Positions 41,855 through 50,288 of a stretch of DNA of 64,000 nucleotides are shown piece by piece (positions within the stretch are counted from its first letter, which is position 1; the number at the start of each line of letters is the position of its first letter). The notes under the pieces are model-generated. The model was given only the letters and a program-made list of their open reading frames with translations, had not been told where the DNA came from and searched no databases. The DNA lies in NCBI GenBank assembly GCA_964423865.1, contig CAYRGN010000004.1, forward strand, positions 1 through 64,000, written 5' to 3'. The position numbers and the translations under genes were made by a program. This DNA is from Leadbetterella sp964423865 (GTDB lineage Bacteria > Bacteroidota > Bacteroidia > Cytophagales > Spirosomataceae).

Positions 41855-42439
41855 TTGTCCGACATTTTCCTGCGCTGTAAGCCCGGAGAAGTCACTGGAC
41901 TCCTGGGACGAAACGGTTCAGGCAAGTCTACCCTGCTCAAAATTATTTTCGGGAGTATGGGCGCGGATCATGCCTACGTACGGATAAACGGACGGGTATA
42001 CCCGGAACGCAACAACCGGCCCATCGCCTATCTCTTCCAGGATACCTTTCTGCCACCCCACCTGAAAGTAAAGACCATCCTGCGCCTCATGAAGGTAAAA
42101 CATCTCTCGGCGCATCCCAATGTACAACCTATCCTGAATACGAAAATTGCAAACATATCAGGCGGAGAACAGAGGTACCTGGAAATCTTGTTCATTCTAC
42201 ACCGTCCTTTACCCTACATTATCCTGGATGAACCCTTCAATGGCTTGTCTCCGATATTAAAAGAGGAAGTCAAAGAATTGATCCTGTCTGTAGCACGGGA
42301 GGGAAAAGGCATTCTTCTCACCGACCACGACTACCGGAATGTCCTGGATATTTCCACGAAGAATTATGTGCTTAAGGAAGGTATACTCCGGCCTTTCGAA
42401 GATCCGGAAGAATTGCGACAATACGGTTATCTCCCCTGA
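41855..42439 (+). CDS. ABC-type ATPase without a canonical start
   Basis: An ATP-binding protein with Walker A (GLLGRNGSGKST), an SGGEQRYLEI signature, Walker B (YIILDEPFNGLS) and an H-loop (LLTDHDYRN). The only standard start in frame is the TTG at 41855, but the same frame upstream reads LHVDSVVKHFHTTKIL, the normal first strand of ABC domains. So translation must begin earlier, at a non-AUG codon near 41798-41810, or the N-terminus has been altered. No permease is adjacent. It resembles LptB-like solo ATPases only loosely. Confidence 0.8.
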   Translation: MSDIFLRCKPGEVTGLLGRNGSGKSTLLKIIFGSMGADHAYVRINGRVYPERNNRPIAYLFQDTFLPPHLKVKTILRLMKVKHLSAHPNVQPILNTKIANISGGEQRYLEILFILHRPLPYIILDEPFNGLSPILKEEVKELILSVAREGKGILLTDHDYRNVLDISTKNYVLKEGILRPFEDPEELRQYGYLP

Positions 42440-42654
42440 GAGGGTCCTTTCATCCGGAGGGCCAGCACCCCCACTACAATCATCACCAATCCCATCACCA
42501 ACCTCCAGGTGATGAGGGTCTGAAGTCGAAGGTCTGGAGCGGTTAAAACCAATAAAATTACCAGCAGTACACCACAGACAATGGCCACAATTGCCGCAAT
42601 TCTGTTCAAAGATTCTCTGTTCATTTTTAGAATATGGGTTTTTACCAGGCTCAA
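42427..42654 (-). CDS. Two-helix membrane protein
   Basis: A 75-residue protein with helices at about 16-38 (IAAIVAIVCGVLLVILLVL) and 50-66 (LVMGLVMIVVGVLALRM). No domain is recognised. It overlaps the end of the ABC ATPase gene tail to tail by 13 bases and is divergent from the U32 gene. Confidence 0.6.
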   Translation of the reverse strand: MSLVKTHILKMNRESLNRIAAIVAIVCGVLLVILLVLTAPDLRLQTLITWRLVMGLVMIVVGVLALRMKGPSQGR

Positions 42655-42714
42655 ATTTACGTATTTTCGGCACTATTCCCCTCCGATATCTGTTACTATC
42701 TCTGTAATTCATCG

Positions 42715-42722
42715 TAATTTTG
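42715..42722 (+). promoter_or_regulatory. -7 box for the U32-ferredoxin operon
   Basis: TAATTTTG fits TAnnTTTG, 25 bases before the start codon. No good -33 box. Confidence 0.4.
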
Positions 42723-42747
42723 CAGAAAATACGCATCCCGTTAAGTA

Positions 42748-43998
42748 ATGAAGAGAAGTACTAAGTTTGAGGTGATGGCCCCCGCAGGTTCAAAAGACGC
42801 CATGGCGGCTGCCATCAAGGCCGGCGCCGACTCTGTATATTTCGGAGTGGAGCAGTTGAACATGCGCGCCCGCCAAACCAATAATTTCCTGGTGGAAGAC
42901 CTGCCCGAAGTAGCCCGGCTATGTAATGAAAACGGGGTCAAAAGTTATATCACTTTAAATACCATTATCTACGATCACGACATCTCCCTGATGCGGAGAA
43001 TCATCGATAAAGCCAAAGAGGCCGGTATTACCGCGGTCATTGCGTCTGACCTTGCCGTAATGAACTACTGCCGTAAAGTAGGCATGGAACTGCACGTCAG
43101 CACCCAATCCAATATCACCAACATTGAAACCGTAGAGCTTTTTGCCGACTATGCCGATGTGATGGTGATGGCCCGGGAGCTTACCCTGAAACAGGTAGGC
43201 GATATTGTCAAAACCATAGAGCGTAACGACATCCGCGGTCCGAAAGGCGAATTGGTCCAGGTTGAAATCTTTGCCCACGGCGCACTTTGCATGGCCGTAT
43301 CCGGTAAATGTTATCTCAGCCTGCATTCGCACAACGCCTCCGCCAACCGGGGCGCCTGCATACAAAACTGTCGCAGAGAATATACTGTAACTGACGAAGA
43401 GGGGATAGAATTGCAGATCGACAACGAGTACATCATGTCGGCCAAAGACCTTTGTACCATTGATTTCCTGGACAAAATCCTGGATGCAGGTGTAACGGTA
43501 CTGAAGATTGAAGGCCGTGGCCGTGCCGCCGACTATGTATACACCACCACCCAATGCTACCGCGAAGCCGTTGATGCTTTTGAAGAAGGCACCTATACGC
43601 CCGAAAAAGTAGCCGTTTGGAAAGAAAGACTGAGCGAAGTATATAACCGGGGCTTCTGGGACGGCTATTACCTGGGCCGCAAAATGGGCGAATGGAGCAA
43701 TGTACACGGCTCTGTAGCCACTACCAAGAAAATTTATATCGGAAAAGGCGTCAAATACTTTGATAAAATAGGCGTAGGCGAATTCCTGCTGGAAAGCCAT
43801 GACATCAATGTGGGCGACCGCCTGATCGTGACCGGCCCTACTACCGGACTGGTGGAAGCCGTAGCCGACGAGATCCGTCTGGGTACAGGAGATGCCGTAC
43901 AAAAAGCCGGAAAAGGGCATACCATTTCACTCAAAATCAGTGAAAAAATCCGTCCTTCCGACAAACTCTACAAAATAGTCGAAGCTCAACATGCCTAA
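42748..43998 (+). CDS. U32 family iron-sulfur protein (TrhP/RlhA-type)
   Basis: A 416-residue protein of the U32 family, once called peptidases. The N-terminal TIM-barrel front (FEVMAPAGSKDAMAAAIKAGADSVYFG) and the signature block EIFAHGALCMAVSGKCYLSL are present. Cysteines in CMAVSGKC and ACIQNCRREY are the expected 4Fe-4S ligands. Studied members make hydroxylated tRNA uridine (TrhP) or hydroxycytidine in 23S rRNA (RlhA) from prephenate. Its last eight bases overlap the start of a ferredoxin gene, which suggests an electron supply for this cluster. Confidence 0.9.
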   Translation: MKRSTKFEVMAPAGSKDAMAAAIKAGADSVYFGVEQLNMRARQTNNFLVEDLPEVARLCNENGVKSYITLNTIIYDHDISLMRRIIDKAKEAGITAVIASDLAVMNYCRKVGMELHVSTQSNITNIETVELFADYADVMVMARELTLKQVGDIVKTIERNDIRGPKGELVQVEIFAHGALCMAVSGKCYLSLHSHNASANRGACIQNCRREYTVTDEEGIELQIDNEYIMSAKDLCTIDFLDKILDAGVTVLKIEGRGRAADYVYTTTQCYREAVDAFEEGTYTPEKVAVWKERLSEVYNRGFWDGYYLGRKMGEWSNVHGSVATTKKIYIGKGVKYFDKIGVGEFLLESHDINVGDRLIVTGPTTGLVEAVADEIRLGTGDAVQKAGKGHTISLKISEKIRPSDKLYKIVEAQHA

Positions 43999-44218
43999 AC
44001 TTTTTCATTACCGGCAGCGCTGCATCGGCTGCAATGCCTGTGTGGAAATAGCCTACGACCGCTGGCGTATGTCGAAGAAAGATGGCAAGGCGGTACTACT
44101 GGGTGGTGTTGAAAAAAAAGGCGTTTATATGGCGACCATCCGCCAGGATGAAGTGGAAGAAAACGAAAGGGCCCTCAAGGCCTGTCCGGTGAATGTTATT
44201 AAAATGGAAGGTCATTAA
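43991..44218 (+). CDS. Small 4Fe-4S ferredoxin
   Basis: A 75-residue ferredoxin with one cluster site: CIGCNAC near the N terminus and CPVN near the C terminus supply four cysteines (CxxCxxC...CP). Between them is a 40-residue insert that replaces the second cluster of 2[4Fe-4S] ferredoxins. It is translationally coupled to the U32 gene and probably reduces or matures that enzyme. Confidence 0.88.
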   Translation: MPKLFHYRQRCIGCNACVEIAYDRWRMSKKDGKAVLLGGVEKKGVYMATIRQDEVEENERALKACPVNVIKMEGH

Positions 44219-44422
44219 GCCACCCGTTCTGTTTTTTCAGCAAAAAGTCTTATTGTTCACGAAAAACAGCTCGATAAACTTGTTGGGCTTTTTCTGAATG
44301 TGTAGGGATAATTGTGCTCACCAGGGATATTCAGGAAATACTTAAAGTGTGTTAAGTATTTTAAACTAATACATTACTCACATTTTTATTATCTTCTTTT
44401 TCAGCATTAAGGATTTAATATA

Positions 44423-44453
44423 TTTGCTTTTTTGTTTTCATTTTGTACCTTTG
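44423..44453 (+). promoter_or_regulatory. Promoter in the gap after the ferredoxin gene
   Basis: TTTG (44423-44426) and TACCTTTG (44446-44453) are spaced by 19 bases, a consensus sigma-A site for this phylum. No gene starts on this strand downstream before the terminator at 44509-44537. The 320-base gap otherwise shows no coding. Confidence 0.65.
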
Positions 44454-44459
44454 TATCAG

Positions 44460-44537
44460 CTCAGTAACCATTTCTTTATTGAATGTAAGTGTTAAAGGAG
44501 TATAAGAAGCCGCTTAGTTCCGCTAAGCGGTTTTGGC
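44460..44537 (+). ncRNA. Candidate ~78-nt small RNA
   Basis: The interval runs from the predicted start of the promoter at 44423-44453 to a strong intrinsic terminator. It has no ORF and ends three bases from the stop codon of the opposing toxin-like gene. A short RNA with a terminal hairpin is therefore expected. It is not a family I recognise. Confidence 0.4.
44509..44537 (+). terminator. Intrinsic terminator, possibly bidirectional
   Basis: CCGCTTAG and CTAAGCGG form an eight-base perfect stem with a five-base loop, followed by TTTTGGCTTTT. It ends the candidate sRNA and may serve the leftward gene from the other side. Confidence 0.8.
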
Positions 44538-44539
44538 TT

Positions 44540-44836
44540 TTATATACATTCGTATTCTTTTAACAACTTCCTTTTTCGATGTTCTGTTTCAATGTAATAA
44601 GCTGTTATGAACATATAATATTCTCCTCTGTCGGTTAAAATCACAATATAATTTTCGGCTTCATTAAACAAAACAATACGTTCATCTTTCCCTCTTACAT
44701 TTTTCCAGATGAGAATTTCTTCATGTTCAAAGTTTCCTATAACAAACTTTGGAAAATGTATCCGTTCCATCCTTCTAAAATCAGGTTGCCTATTAGCTTC
44801 TCCTTCGTGCGTAATATGATAAAATGTACGATGCAT
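44540..44836 (-). CDS. RelE/PBECR-like nuclease toxin candidate
   Basis: A 98-residue protein. The middle IWKNVRGKDERIVLFNEAENYIVILTDRGEYYMFITAYY and the end ETEHRKRKLLKEYE match the pattern of the phage-Barnase-EndoU-ColicinE5/D-RelE-like nucleases: a strand pair ending in TAY and a basic KLLKEYE. The N-terminal part of larger family members may be missing. No antitoxin gene is adjacent. It is opposed by the candidate sRNA, which could act as an antisense regulator. Confidence 0.55.
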   Translation of the reverse strand: MHRTFYHITHEGEANRQPDFRRMERIHFPKFVIGNFEHEEILIWKNVRGKDERIVLFNEAENYIVILTDRGEYYMFITAYYIETEHRKRKLLKEYECI

Positions 44837-44877
44837 TCCTATAGCAAAATTTAGCTACTAAACATTATGCCTACTGT

Positions 44878-45128
44878 AAAAAAGATGGGTGCTTGAAGGC
44901 CGGATACACCCTGATTGCCGAAAACCGGGTGCCAGAGTTAAAAGAAAAATGAGGTGCGGGTTTCATGATCCAGTCGGTCGACCGGCTTGATCTGGCTGAA
45001 AAGCCGGATAAGCGCTTAAAAGCCACGGGCAAAACCATGGACATTCTGGTTCAGCTGAAGGAAGCGAGCAAGTTTGGTATTGCTCCCGACAGTTTTTATT
45101 GGAACGCTGAAAACCCCTACATTTTATT
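44878..45128 (+). pseudogene. Gene remnant with internal stop
   Basis: One frame reads AGYTLIAENRVPELKEK, a TGA stop, then GAGFMIQSVDRLDLAEKPDK and RLKATGKTMDILVQLKEASK to NAENPYILF. Both parts are in the same frame and coding-like, so this looks like the C-terminal piece of a decayed gene; the LIAENRVPELKE...GAGF pattern is reminiscent of a methyltransferase C terminus, but I cannot assign it. It runs into the convergent DUF1697 gene. Confidence 0.4.
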
Positions 45129-45674
45129 CAAAACTTTCTCAAACGTATTCAGGTTACGCGAGGTAAAAGAGTCTTTCAGGTTCTTCCGCCCCAGTATTTT
45201 CCCGAATTCAGAATCGAGCGTATTGCCTTTAGGTACACGCCAATAGAAATGGCTCTCCACAAGTCTACCCTCCTCTCCTACTGCTTTAGCAGCCTTTTCA
45301 AATTCTTCCATAAGCGTGGTGTCTATATCTTCCGTTCCTGCAAAACCGTAAATGTGAAACTCCGGATGCACTTCAAAGGGATTATTACGCACAATTACTT
45401 CTACTTCGGCCCGGGTTTTTACAAAGAGAAAGGCCTCATAACTGAAATACGCTCTCATGGCTTCCTCCAGAATTTCCTTTAGTTCTGCCGCATTTTTATC
45501 GGAAGAGAAGACCATATTTCCGGAAGCCAGCAGGGAGGAAACGTTTTTCATACCGGCTTTTTCAAAAACGGCACACACCTCGGCCATTTTCATAGCGGTT
45601 CCTTTTACATTTACGCCCCGAAGGAAGGCGCAAAATTTACGAAGGGAAGTACCCGATTCATCTTCTTTCTTCAT
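45117..45674 (-). CDS. DUF1697 family protein
   Basis: A 185-residue cytoplasmic protein. I start at MKKEDESGTSLRKFCAFLRG; the open frame extends 33 codons but that stretch is Lys/Leu-rich and not conserved. The family hallmark FLRGVNVKGTAMKMAEVCAVFEKAG and LLASGNMVFSSD are present, and the end has EFGKILGRKNLKDSFTSRNLNT. DUF1697 has a PII-like fold; its function is unknown. Confidence 0.88.
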   Translation of the reverse strand: MKKEDESGTSLRKFCAFLRGVNVKGTAMKMAEVCAVFEKAGMKNVSSLLASGNMVFSSDKNAAELKEILEEAMRAYFSYEAFLFVKTRAEVEVIVRNNPFEVHPEFHIYGFAGTEDIDTTLMEEFEKAAKAVGEEGRLVESHFYWRVPKGNTLDSEFGKILGRKNLKDSFTSRNLNTFEKVLNKM

Positions 45675-45748
45675 ATTTAAAATTTTGGATATCCACAAAA
45701 ATACCCATTTTTTGAGGTTGTAAAGTGTTAACTTATTACGGATTTTCC

Positions 45749-45756
45749 TACTTTTG
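45749..45756 (+). promoter_or_regulatory. -7 box for the thioredoxin gene
   Basis: TACTTTTG fits TAnnTTTG, 61 bases before the start codon. Confidence 0.35.
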
Positions 45757-45817
45757 ATAAAATTCAAATTCATAAACGTCGCTCATTTTCCAGCAAGGGC
45801 ACCTCCTAAGTACATCT

Positions 45818-46318
45818 ATGAAGTCAAAAATTGCAATACTCGCTCTGTTATTATGGTCCGTATCGTATTCCTACGGTCAATCCAAACGCACCATCTATCA
45901 TCCCGAAGCCGATGCTGCTACTGAACTCGAAACCGCCATAAAGAAAGCCGGAGCAGAAGGGAAACATGTTTTTATCCAGGCCGGTGGAAACTGGTGCGGC
46001 TGGTGTATCCGCTTCCACGACCTGGTGGCAGCCAATGACACCCTCAATACCTATCTCCGGCAAAACTACGAAGTCATACATCTGAACTACAGCCCGGAAA
46101 ATAAAAACGAAGCAATTTTTGCCCGGCTCGGTCACCCAGACCGCTTTGGCTTCCCCGTTTTTATCATCCTGGACGGACAGGGCAATCGATTGCATACCCA
46201 AAATAGTGCGTATCTGGAAGAGGGGAAAGGACACAGCTCTAAAAAGGTGCTGGGCTTCTTTAAGGACTGGTCGCCGGCGGCAGTAAACCCCAGCGCAAAA
46301 CAAAACAGCCAAAAGTAA
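45818..46318 (+). CDS. Exported thioredoxin-fold protein
   Basis: A 166-residue protein with a signal peptide (MKSKIAILALLLWSVSYSYG) and a thioredoxin-like domain whose active site is CGWC (GGNWCGWCIRF). FGFPVFIILDGQGNRLH is the usual cis-proline strand region. It should be periplasmic and act as a thiol reductase or as a DUF255/thioredoxin_7-like maturation factor. The C-terminal tail is polar. It is monocistronic. Confidence 0.88.
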   Translation: MKSKIAILALLLWSVSYSYGQSKRTIYHPEADAATELETAIKKAGAEGKHVFIQAGGNWCGWCIRFHDLVAANDTLNTYLRQNYEVIHLNYSPENKNEAIFARLGHPDRFGFPVFIILDGQGNRLHTQNSAYLEEGKGHSSKKVLGFFKDWSPAAVNPSAKQNSQK

Positions 46319-46386
46319 CCTGCACGCTCAAACTAAGTACGAACTGCTAAAGATGAACAATTACGGATTATAAAGAACTACCTTTT

Positions 46387-47280
46387 ATGAAAAAAATCAC
46401 CCTGATTCTGATCCTCCTCCCGCTTCTGACTATAGCCCAAAAGGAAGACAAAAAACTAAAAACGCTGATTGAACAGGAAACCCGGAACTTCGGCGGTGAT
46501 ATAGGTGTATATGTATACCACCTGGGGAAAAACAAGGAGGTCGCCATCCTGGCCGATACCGTTTTCCCTACCGCCAGCATTGTGAAAGTCCCGATTCTGG
46601 CCGGCATCTTCCAGAAAATAGCCGACAAAGAGGTCAAACTTACGGATGAGTTTACCTATGACGCGAAACGTGTTTACGGAGGTTCGGGCCTGATGCAGTT
46701 TTACAAAGACAGTGCCAAAACCGACCTCTCTACTATGATCTCCCTGATGCTGACTTACAGCGACAATGTCACCTCCATCTGGCTCCAGGAACTTTCCGGC
46801 GGCGGACTGGCCATTAACGAACTCATGGACGAGTACGGCCTGTTCAATACACGGGTAAATTCCAGAACCGAGGGCCGCAGGGCAATATGGGAGAAATACG
46901 GCTGGGGACAAACCACGCCCCGGGAGATGGCACGTCTTTTCACCCTGATCCGCCAGGGCAAGGTGATTGACGCCCGCCATTCGGATAAAATGTATCGTTT
47001 CCTGAAAAATCAGTTCTACAATGAGCGCTCCCTTTCCGGCTTTCCACCTGAATTCTCTACCATCTCCAAAACCGGCTCTGTAAACGACGCCCGGGGTGAA
47101 GTAGCGTTGGTCAACGCCCCCGGCGGTGATATCGTTTTTTGTATCCTCACGAAAAACAATAAGGATCAAAGCTGGACCTACGAAAACGAAGCAGAAGTGC
47201 TGACCCGCAAGCTGGCCAATATCATCTGGAATTATTACGAGCCAAAACACCCGTTTACGCCGTACGTGCGGATCGACTAG
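46387..47280 (+). CDS. Class A beta-lactamase-like serine hydrolase
   Basis: A 297-residue exported serine hydrolase (signal peptide MKKITLILILLPLLTIAQ). The active-site SxxK is SIVK (PTASIVKVP), the SDN loop is YSDNVTS and the third motif is KTGS (ISKTGSVND). The region after WGQTTPREMARLF holds the omega-loop position, but the E166xxLN motif of true class A enzymes is not obvious. So it may be a peptidase or esterase of the beta-lactamase fold rather than a resistance enzyme. Confidence 0.82.
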   Translation: MKKITLILILLPLLTIAQKEDKKLKTLIEQETRNFGGDIGVYVYHLGKNKEVAILADTVFPTASIVKVPILAGIFQKIADKEVKLTDEFTYDAKRVYGGSGLMQFYKDSAKTDLSTMISLMLTYSDNVTSIWLQELSGGGLAINELMDEYGLFNTRVNSRTEGRRAIWEKYGWGQTTPREMARLFTLIRQGKVIDARHSDKMYRFLKNQFYNERSLSGFPPEFSTISKTGSVNDARGEVALVNAPGGDIVFCILTKNNKDQSWTYENEAEVLTRKLANIIWNYYEPKHPFTPYVRID

Positions 47281-47299
47281 GCCAAGATATATTTATTGG

Positions 47300-47809
47300 C
47301 TAGAACGGATTCCTTTTGAAATGTCTCATCATGCCCGGGAAATCCATTCCCCGGGCGCAGCCTTCCACCGCCATGGCAATACGCCTGGATTTTGTTTCAA
47401 AGGTTTTGGCAGAATCAATCCAATTGGAATAGTAACGCTGGTGACTTTTGCTTAAAGAGAGGAAAAAGTTTTCGGCTGCCGTGTCGTATGACAGGCTTTC
47501 CAGGAGCTCCGCCGACATCGCGGGCTCCTCCGGATCCACCTCCAGCGAAAGTCGTACCGATTCTCCCAGTACACACCTCATCTTTTTTCGCATACCGGCA
47601 TTGAGTGGCAACATGTACTTCCCTTCCCCGCAAGGCAAAAGAGATACCTGCCGGCAGTCGAGTTCGCCCACCCTCCCTTTCACCCGGTAGATGGTTTTAA
47701 CCCCGGGATTGATCTCCTGTGCCACAGAAGCGGGAATGATCACATACGTCCAGCCGTACTTTTCACCGCTTTGTAACGTTTTTTCTATAATTGCGTCAAA
47801 AGTCACCAT
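47300..47809 (-). CDS. YdeI/OmdA family protein with DUF1905
   Basis: A 169-residue protein. The first half is a DUF1905 beta-barrel (FDAIIEKTLQSGEKYGWTYV and LPLNAGMRKKMRCVLGE) and the second is the OmdA/YdeI helical domain (ELLESLSYDTAAENFFLSLS, HQRYYSNWIDSAKTFETKSR and RIAMAVEGCARG). The family is linked to resistance to polymyxin in enteric bacteria but the role here is unknown. It converges with the beta-lactamase-like gene. Confidence 0.85.
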   Translation of the reverse strand: MVTFDAIIEKTLQSGEKYGWTYVIIPASVAQEINPGVKTIYRVKGRVGELDCRQVSLLPCGEGKYMLPLNAGMRKKMRCVLGESVRLSLEVDPEEPAMSAELLESLSYDTAAENFFLSLSKSHQRYYSNWIDSAKTFETKSRRIAMAVEGCARGMDFPGMMRHFKRNPF

Positions 47810-47851
47810 TCTCTTTGTTTTTGACGGGGAATTTCCACCGGCTAGTACCGG

Positions 47852-50164
47852 TCATTTCTCCAGCACCTCCCGGTAACTCACCAGGCGAATTCCCTTATTA
47901 TAAATGGCTCTCTTTACCTTTTCACTGGTAAACAGATCCATCACGGCCTGGCGGTCTTCGGCCACATTTTCATACCCGATGTGGTGAATAGCCCGCAATT
48001 CTTCGTTGTCAAGGCCTGGGTGTTCCAGGAATACATAGGTCTTATAATCTTCCAGTTTATCGAGAAGGGCGATAAAAGCATCTATCCGTTCTTCCGTATT
48101 TTTATTGCGGGAATCAATCCAGATGTATTCTATCCCGAAATCTTTCACGGCATCCGAATCTACCACAGGCAGGCCGTATTCTGCGGCTACCTTTCTTACC
48201 AGCGTTTTCACTTCAGGTGTAAACAAGGTACAGCCCATGTGTCCGGAAATATGGCTGACATGCGGTACATTCCGCTTTAATACCTCGATCTGGGCCCGGA
48301 GTTCAGTCTCGATATCGCTCAGTGAAAAGTGCTGATCCAAAATGGCCTGGCCGCGATAATGATTATTCTTAAAAATCATGGGATAGAAATAGCCGTCTTT
48401 ATCCCGCAGGCTTTTCGCCTCGGTCAGGGGCCTCCATTTCATATTATCCCACTCACTGGTGAGGCTAAAATGCAGTCCCACATCAATGTGGGGGTTTTCC
48501 TGCAACATTTTCACCGCTTCCGGAAACCAGGGGGCGGGTACAATGACCTCAATAGAAGTCTGTATTCCTTCGAGAGAAGATTTCAGCAGGGCCAGATTGC
48601 CGGAATGCGAATAGCCCATATCATCCCCGCGAATTATAAGGCGGGGAGAACTCCCCTGGCTCCGGTCTTCCACCGCCCGGTAAACTTTAGGTTCTTTCCC
48701 CCGGATCACAATATTATCAAAACCCACTTCCGTATCTTCTCCCCCAAACTTGAAAGTAATGGTCTCCGTGTGCATATTTTCATGGTATTTCAGGGCAAGT
48801 ACAAGCGTATTTTCGTCTTTCCACCCGTAAGAGCCCGCTACCTTATGCCGTGGAATCACACTCCGGTTGGCTGTGGCTTTCGGCAAGAGGTAAGGACCTT
48901 TCATGGTGGTTTCCGACAAAGCCCATTTCCCGTCTGAAAAAGGGATTGTATGGTTCACCGAGTCCGTCACAAACGTAGCCTCCAATTCTTCCCCTTTCCA
49001 TTCCAGGCGAAGTCCTTTCAGGGCATGATAAGTCGGCTCCAGGAAAACCAGGTTACGTTTGCCCTGGCTTCCCTTCCCCTCACTTTTCAGGGGTTCAAGG
49101 GAAAGCGTACTCAATTTCTCTTGCAGCGGTCGGGAGTTTCCTTTTAACTTTTTATCCGTAAAGGCGGGCAAAAGCTGCTCCCATACCAGGTTCAGCAGTC
49201 CTTGTAGATCGGCACTTTCTCCCGTGGTGATAATGACCGCGTCCTTTTCCGGTACTACGATAATGTTTTGTCCGTAGGCGCCGTCAGCCCGGAAAGTCTG
49301 GTGCCGCCCCCGCCACATCTGGAAGCCATAGCCCTGGTACCAGTCGCTGTTTTTCAGCAGCTCTTCCGCCGCGCCTTCCGGTTGAAAGATCTGTGCCGTA
49401 CTTGCCTGGGCCACCCATTCGGTCGGAAGTACCTGCTTCCCGTTCCAAAACCCCTTCTGCAAAAACAACTGCCCGAACCGGGCCATGTCTTCGGTTTTTA
49501 TCCGCAGCCCCCAGCCACCGGTATTAATGCCTTCCCCGTCGGTCTCCCAGTCGATGCCGGTAATGCCCAGGGGCTGAAACAGGCGGGGCTGGAGGTAGTC
49601 GATCACTTTTTCACCGGTCACTTTTTGTACGATGGCCGAAAGCATATAGGTGGCCGGTGAATTGTACATAAAACGCGTACCCGGTTCGTATGCGTAATTC
49701 GACCGCAAAAACGCGCTTACCCAACGATCTTCCGTCAGCATATACAGGGGTTCACGATCATTGCCCGCACTCATGGTCAGCAAATCACGTACCCTGAGTT
49801 TTTTCAGATTTTCAGAAGGATTAAGGGGCGTATCTTCCGGGAAAAATGAGATCACGGGATCGTCAAGACCTATTTTCCCTTCCGTTACCGCAAAACCCAC
49901 AGCGGTAGCGGTAAAACTTTTGCTCACCGAATACATGGTGTGCAGGAGCTGGGGAGCGTAGGGTTTCCACCACCCTTCGGCAATCACTTTGCCGTGCCGC
50001 AGTATCATCAGGCTGTGCGGTTCATGGGCGGGTGCGTTCTCCCAGGCCCGGATAAACGTTTCGATCTGCTCCGAAGAAACGCCCTGGGATTCCGGCGTAG
50101 CCCGGGAAAGCTTTTGCGCAAAGGCCGTAACAGAAATCAATAACAGTAAAAGTATATTTTTCAT
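47852..50164 (-). CDS. Serine hydrolase fused to YdjC/ChbG-type deacetylase
   Basis: A 770-residue exported two-domain protein. Signal peptide MKNILLLLLISVTAFA. Residues ~20-350 form a class C beta-lactamase/esterase domain with SxxK in SVSKSF, a YNSPATY motif and a HQTFRADG-type end block. A beta-rich linker (~370-500) follows. Residues ~520-770 form a YdjC/ChbG polysaccharide deacetylase fold, with RGDDMGYSHS (metal Asp pair), VGLHFSLTSEW (His) and HISGHMGC (His). Both active sites appear intact, so it could hydrolyse an ester or amide and remove acetyl groups from one glycan. Alternative: a fused structural oddity. Confidence 0.85.
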   Translation of the reverse strand: MKNILLLLLISVTAFAQKLSRATPESQGVSSEQIETFIRAWENAPAHEPHSLMILRHGKVIAEGWWKPYAPQLLHTMYSVSKSFTATAVGFAVTEGKIGLDDPVISFFPEDTPLNPSENLKKLRVRDLLTMSAGNDREPLYMLTEDRWVSAFLRSNYAYEPGTRFMYNSPATYMLSAIVQKVTGEKVIDYLQPRLFQPLGITGIDWETDGEGINTGGWGLRIKTEDMARFGQLFLQKGFWNGKQVLPTEWVAQASTAQIFQPEGAAEELLKNSDWYQGYGFQMWRGRHQTFRADGAYGQNIIVVPEKDAVIITTGESADLQGLLNLVWEQLLPAFTDKKLKGNSRPLQEKLSTLSLEPLKSEGKGSQGKRNLVFLEPTYHALKGLRLEWKGEELEATFVTDSVNHTIPFSDGKWALSETTMKGPYLLPKATANRSVIPRHKVAGSYGWKDENTLVLALKYHENMHTETITFKFGGEDTEVGFDNIVIRGKEPKVYRAVEDRSQGSSPRLIIRGDDMGYSHSGNLALLKSSLEGIQTSIEVIVPAPWFPEAVKMLQENPHIDVGLHFSLTSEWDNMKWRPLTEAKSLRDKDGYFYPMIFKNNHYRGQAILDQHFSLSDIETELRAQIEVLKRNVPHVSHISGHMGCTLFTPEVKTLVRKVAAEYGLPVVDSDAVKDFGIEYIWIDSRNKNTEERIDAFIALLDKLEDYKTYVFLEHPGLDNEELRAIHHIGYENVAEDRQAVMDLFTSEKVKRAIYNKGIRLVSYREVLEK

Positions 50165-50288
50165 TTCAGGCTGAGTTTTTTGATGTATCAAAATTAACTT
50201 TTCAAATCACTTTCACACCATTTATCAATATTTTCTCTTATTTTGGTTCCGGTGATGTATTATTGTATCCTATAAACCTTATCTGCCT

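Noticed and set aside
42955..43920. 321-residue minus-strand frame opposite the U32 gene
   Set aside because: It is a shadow of the U32 gene, whose family motifs are clear on the plus strand; the shadow has no coherent domain.
44965..45246. A 93-residue plus-strand gene overlapping DUF1697
   Set aside because: The part inside DUF1697 is antisense to a conserved protein; the upstream part continues from a frame with an internal stop, so a remnant is more likely.
46387..47280. Considered an acquired class A beta-lactamase resistance gene
   Set aside because: The E166xxLN motif is not seen and the context shows no transfer; a house-keeping serine hydrolase is more likely.
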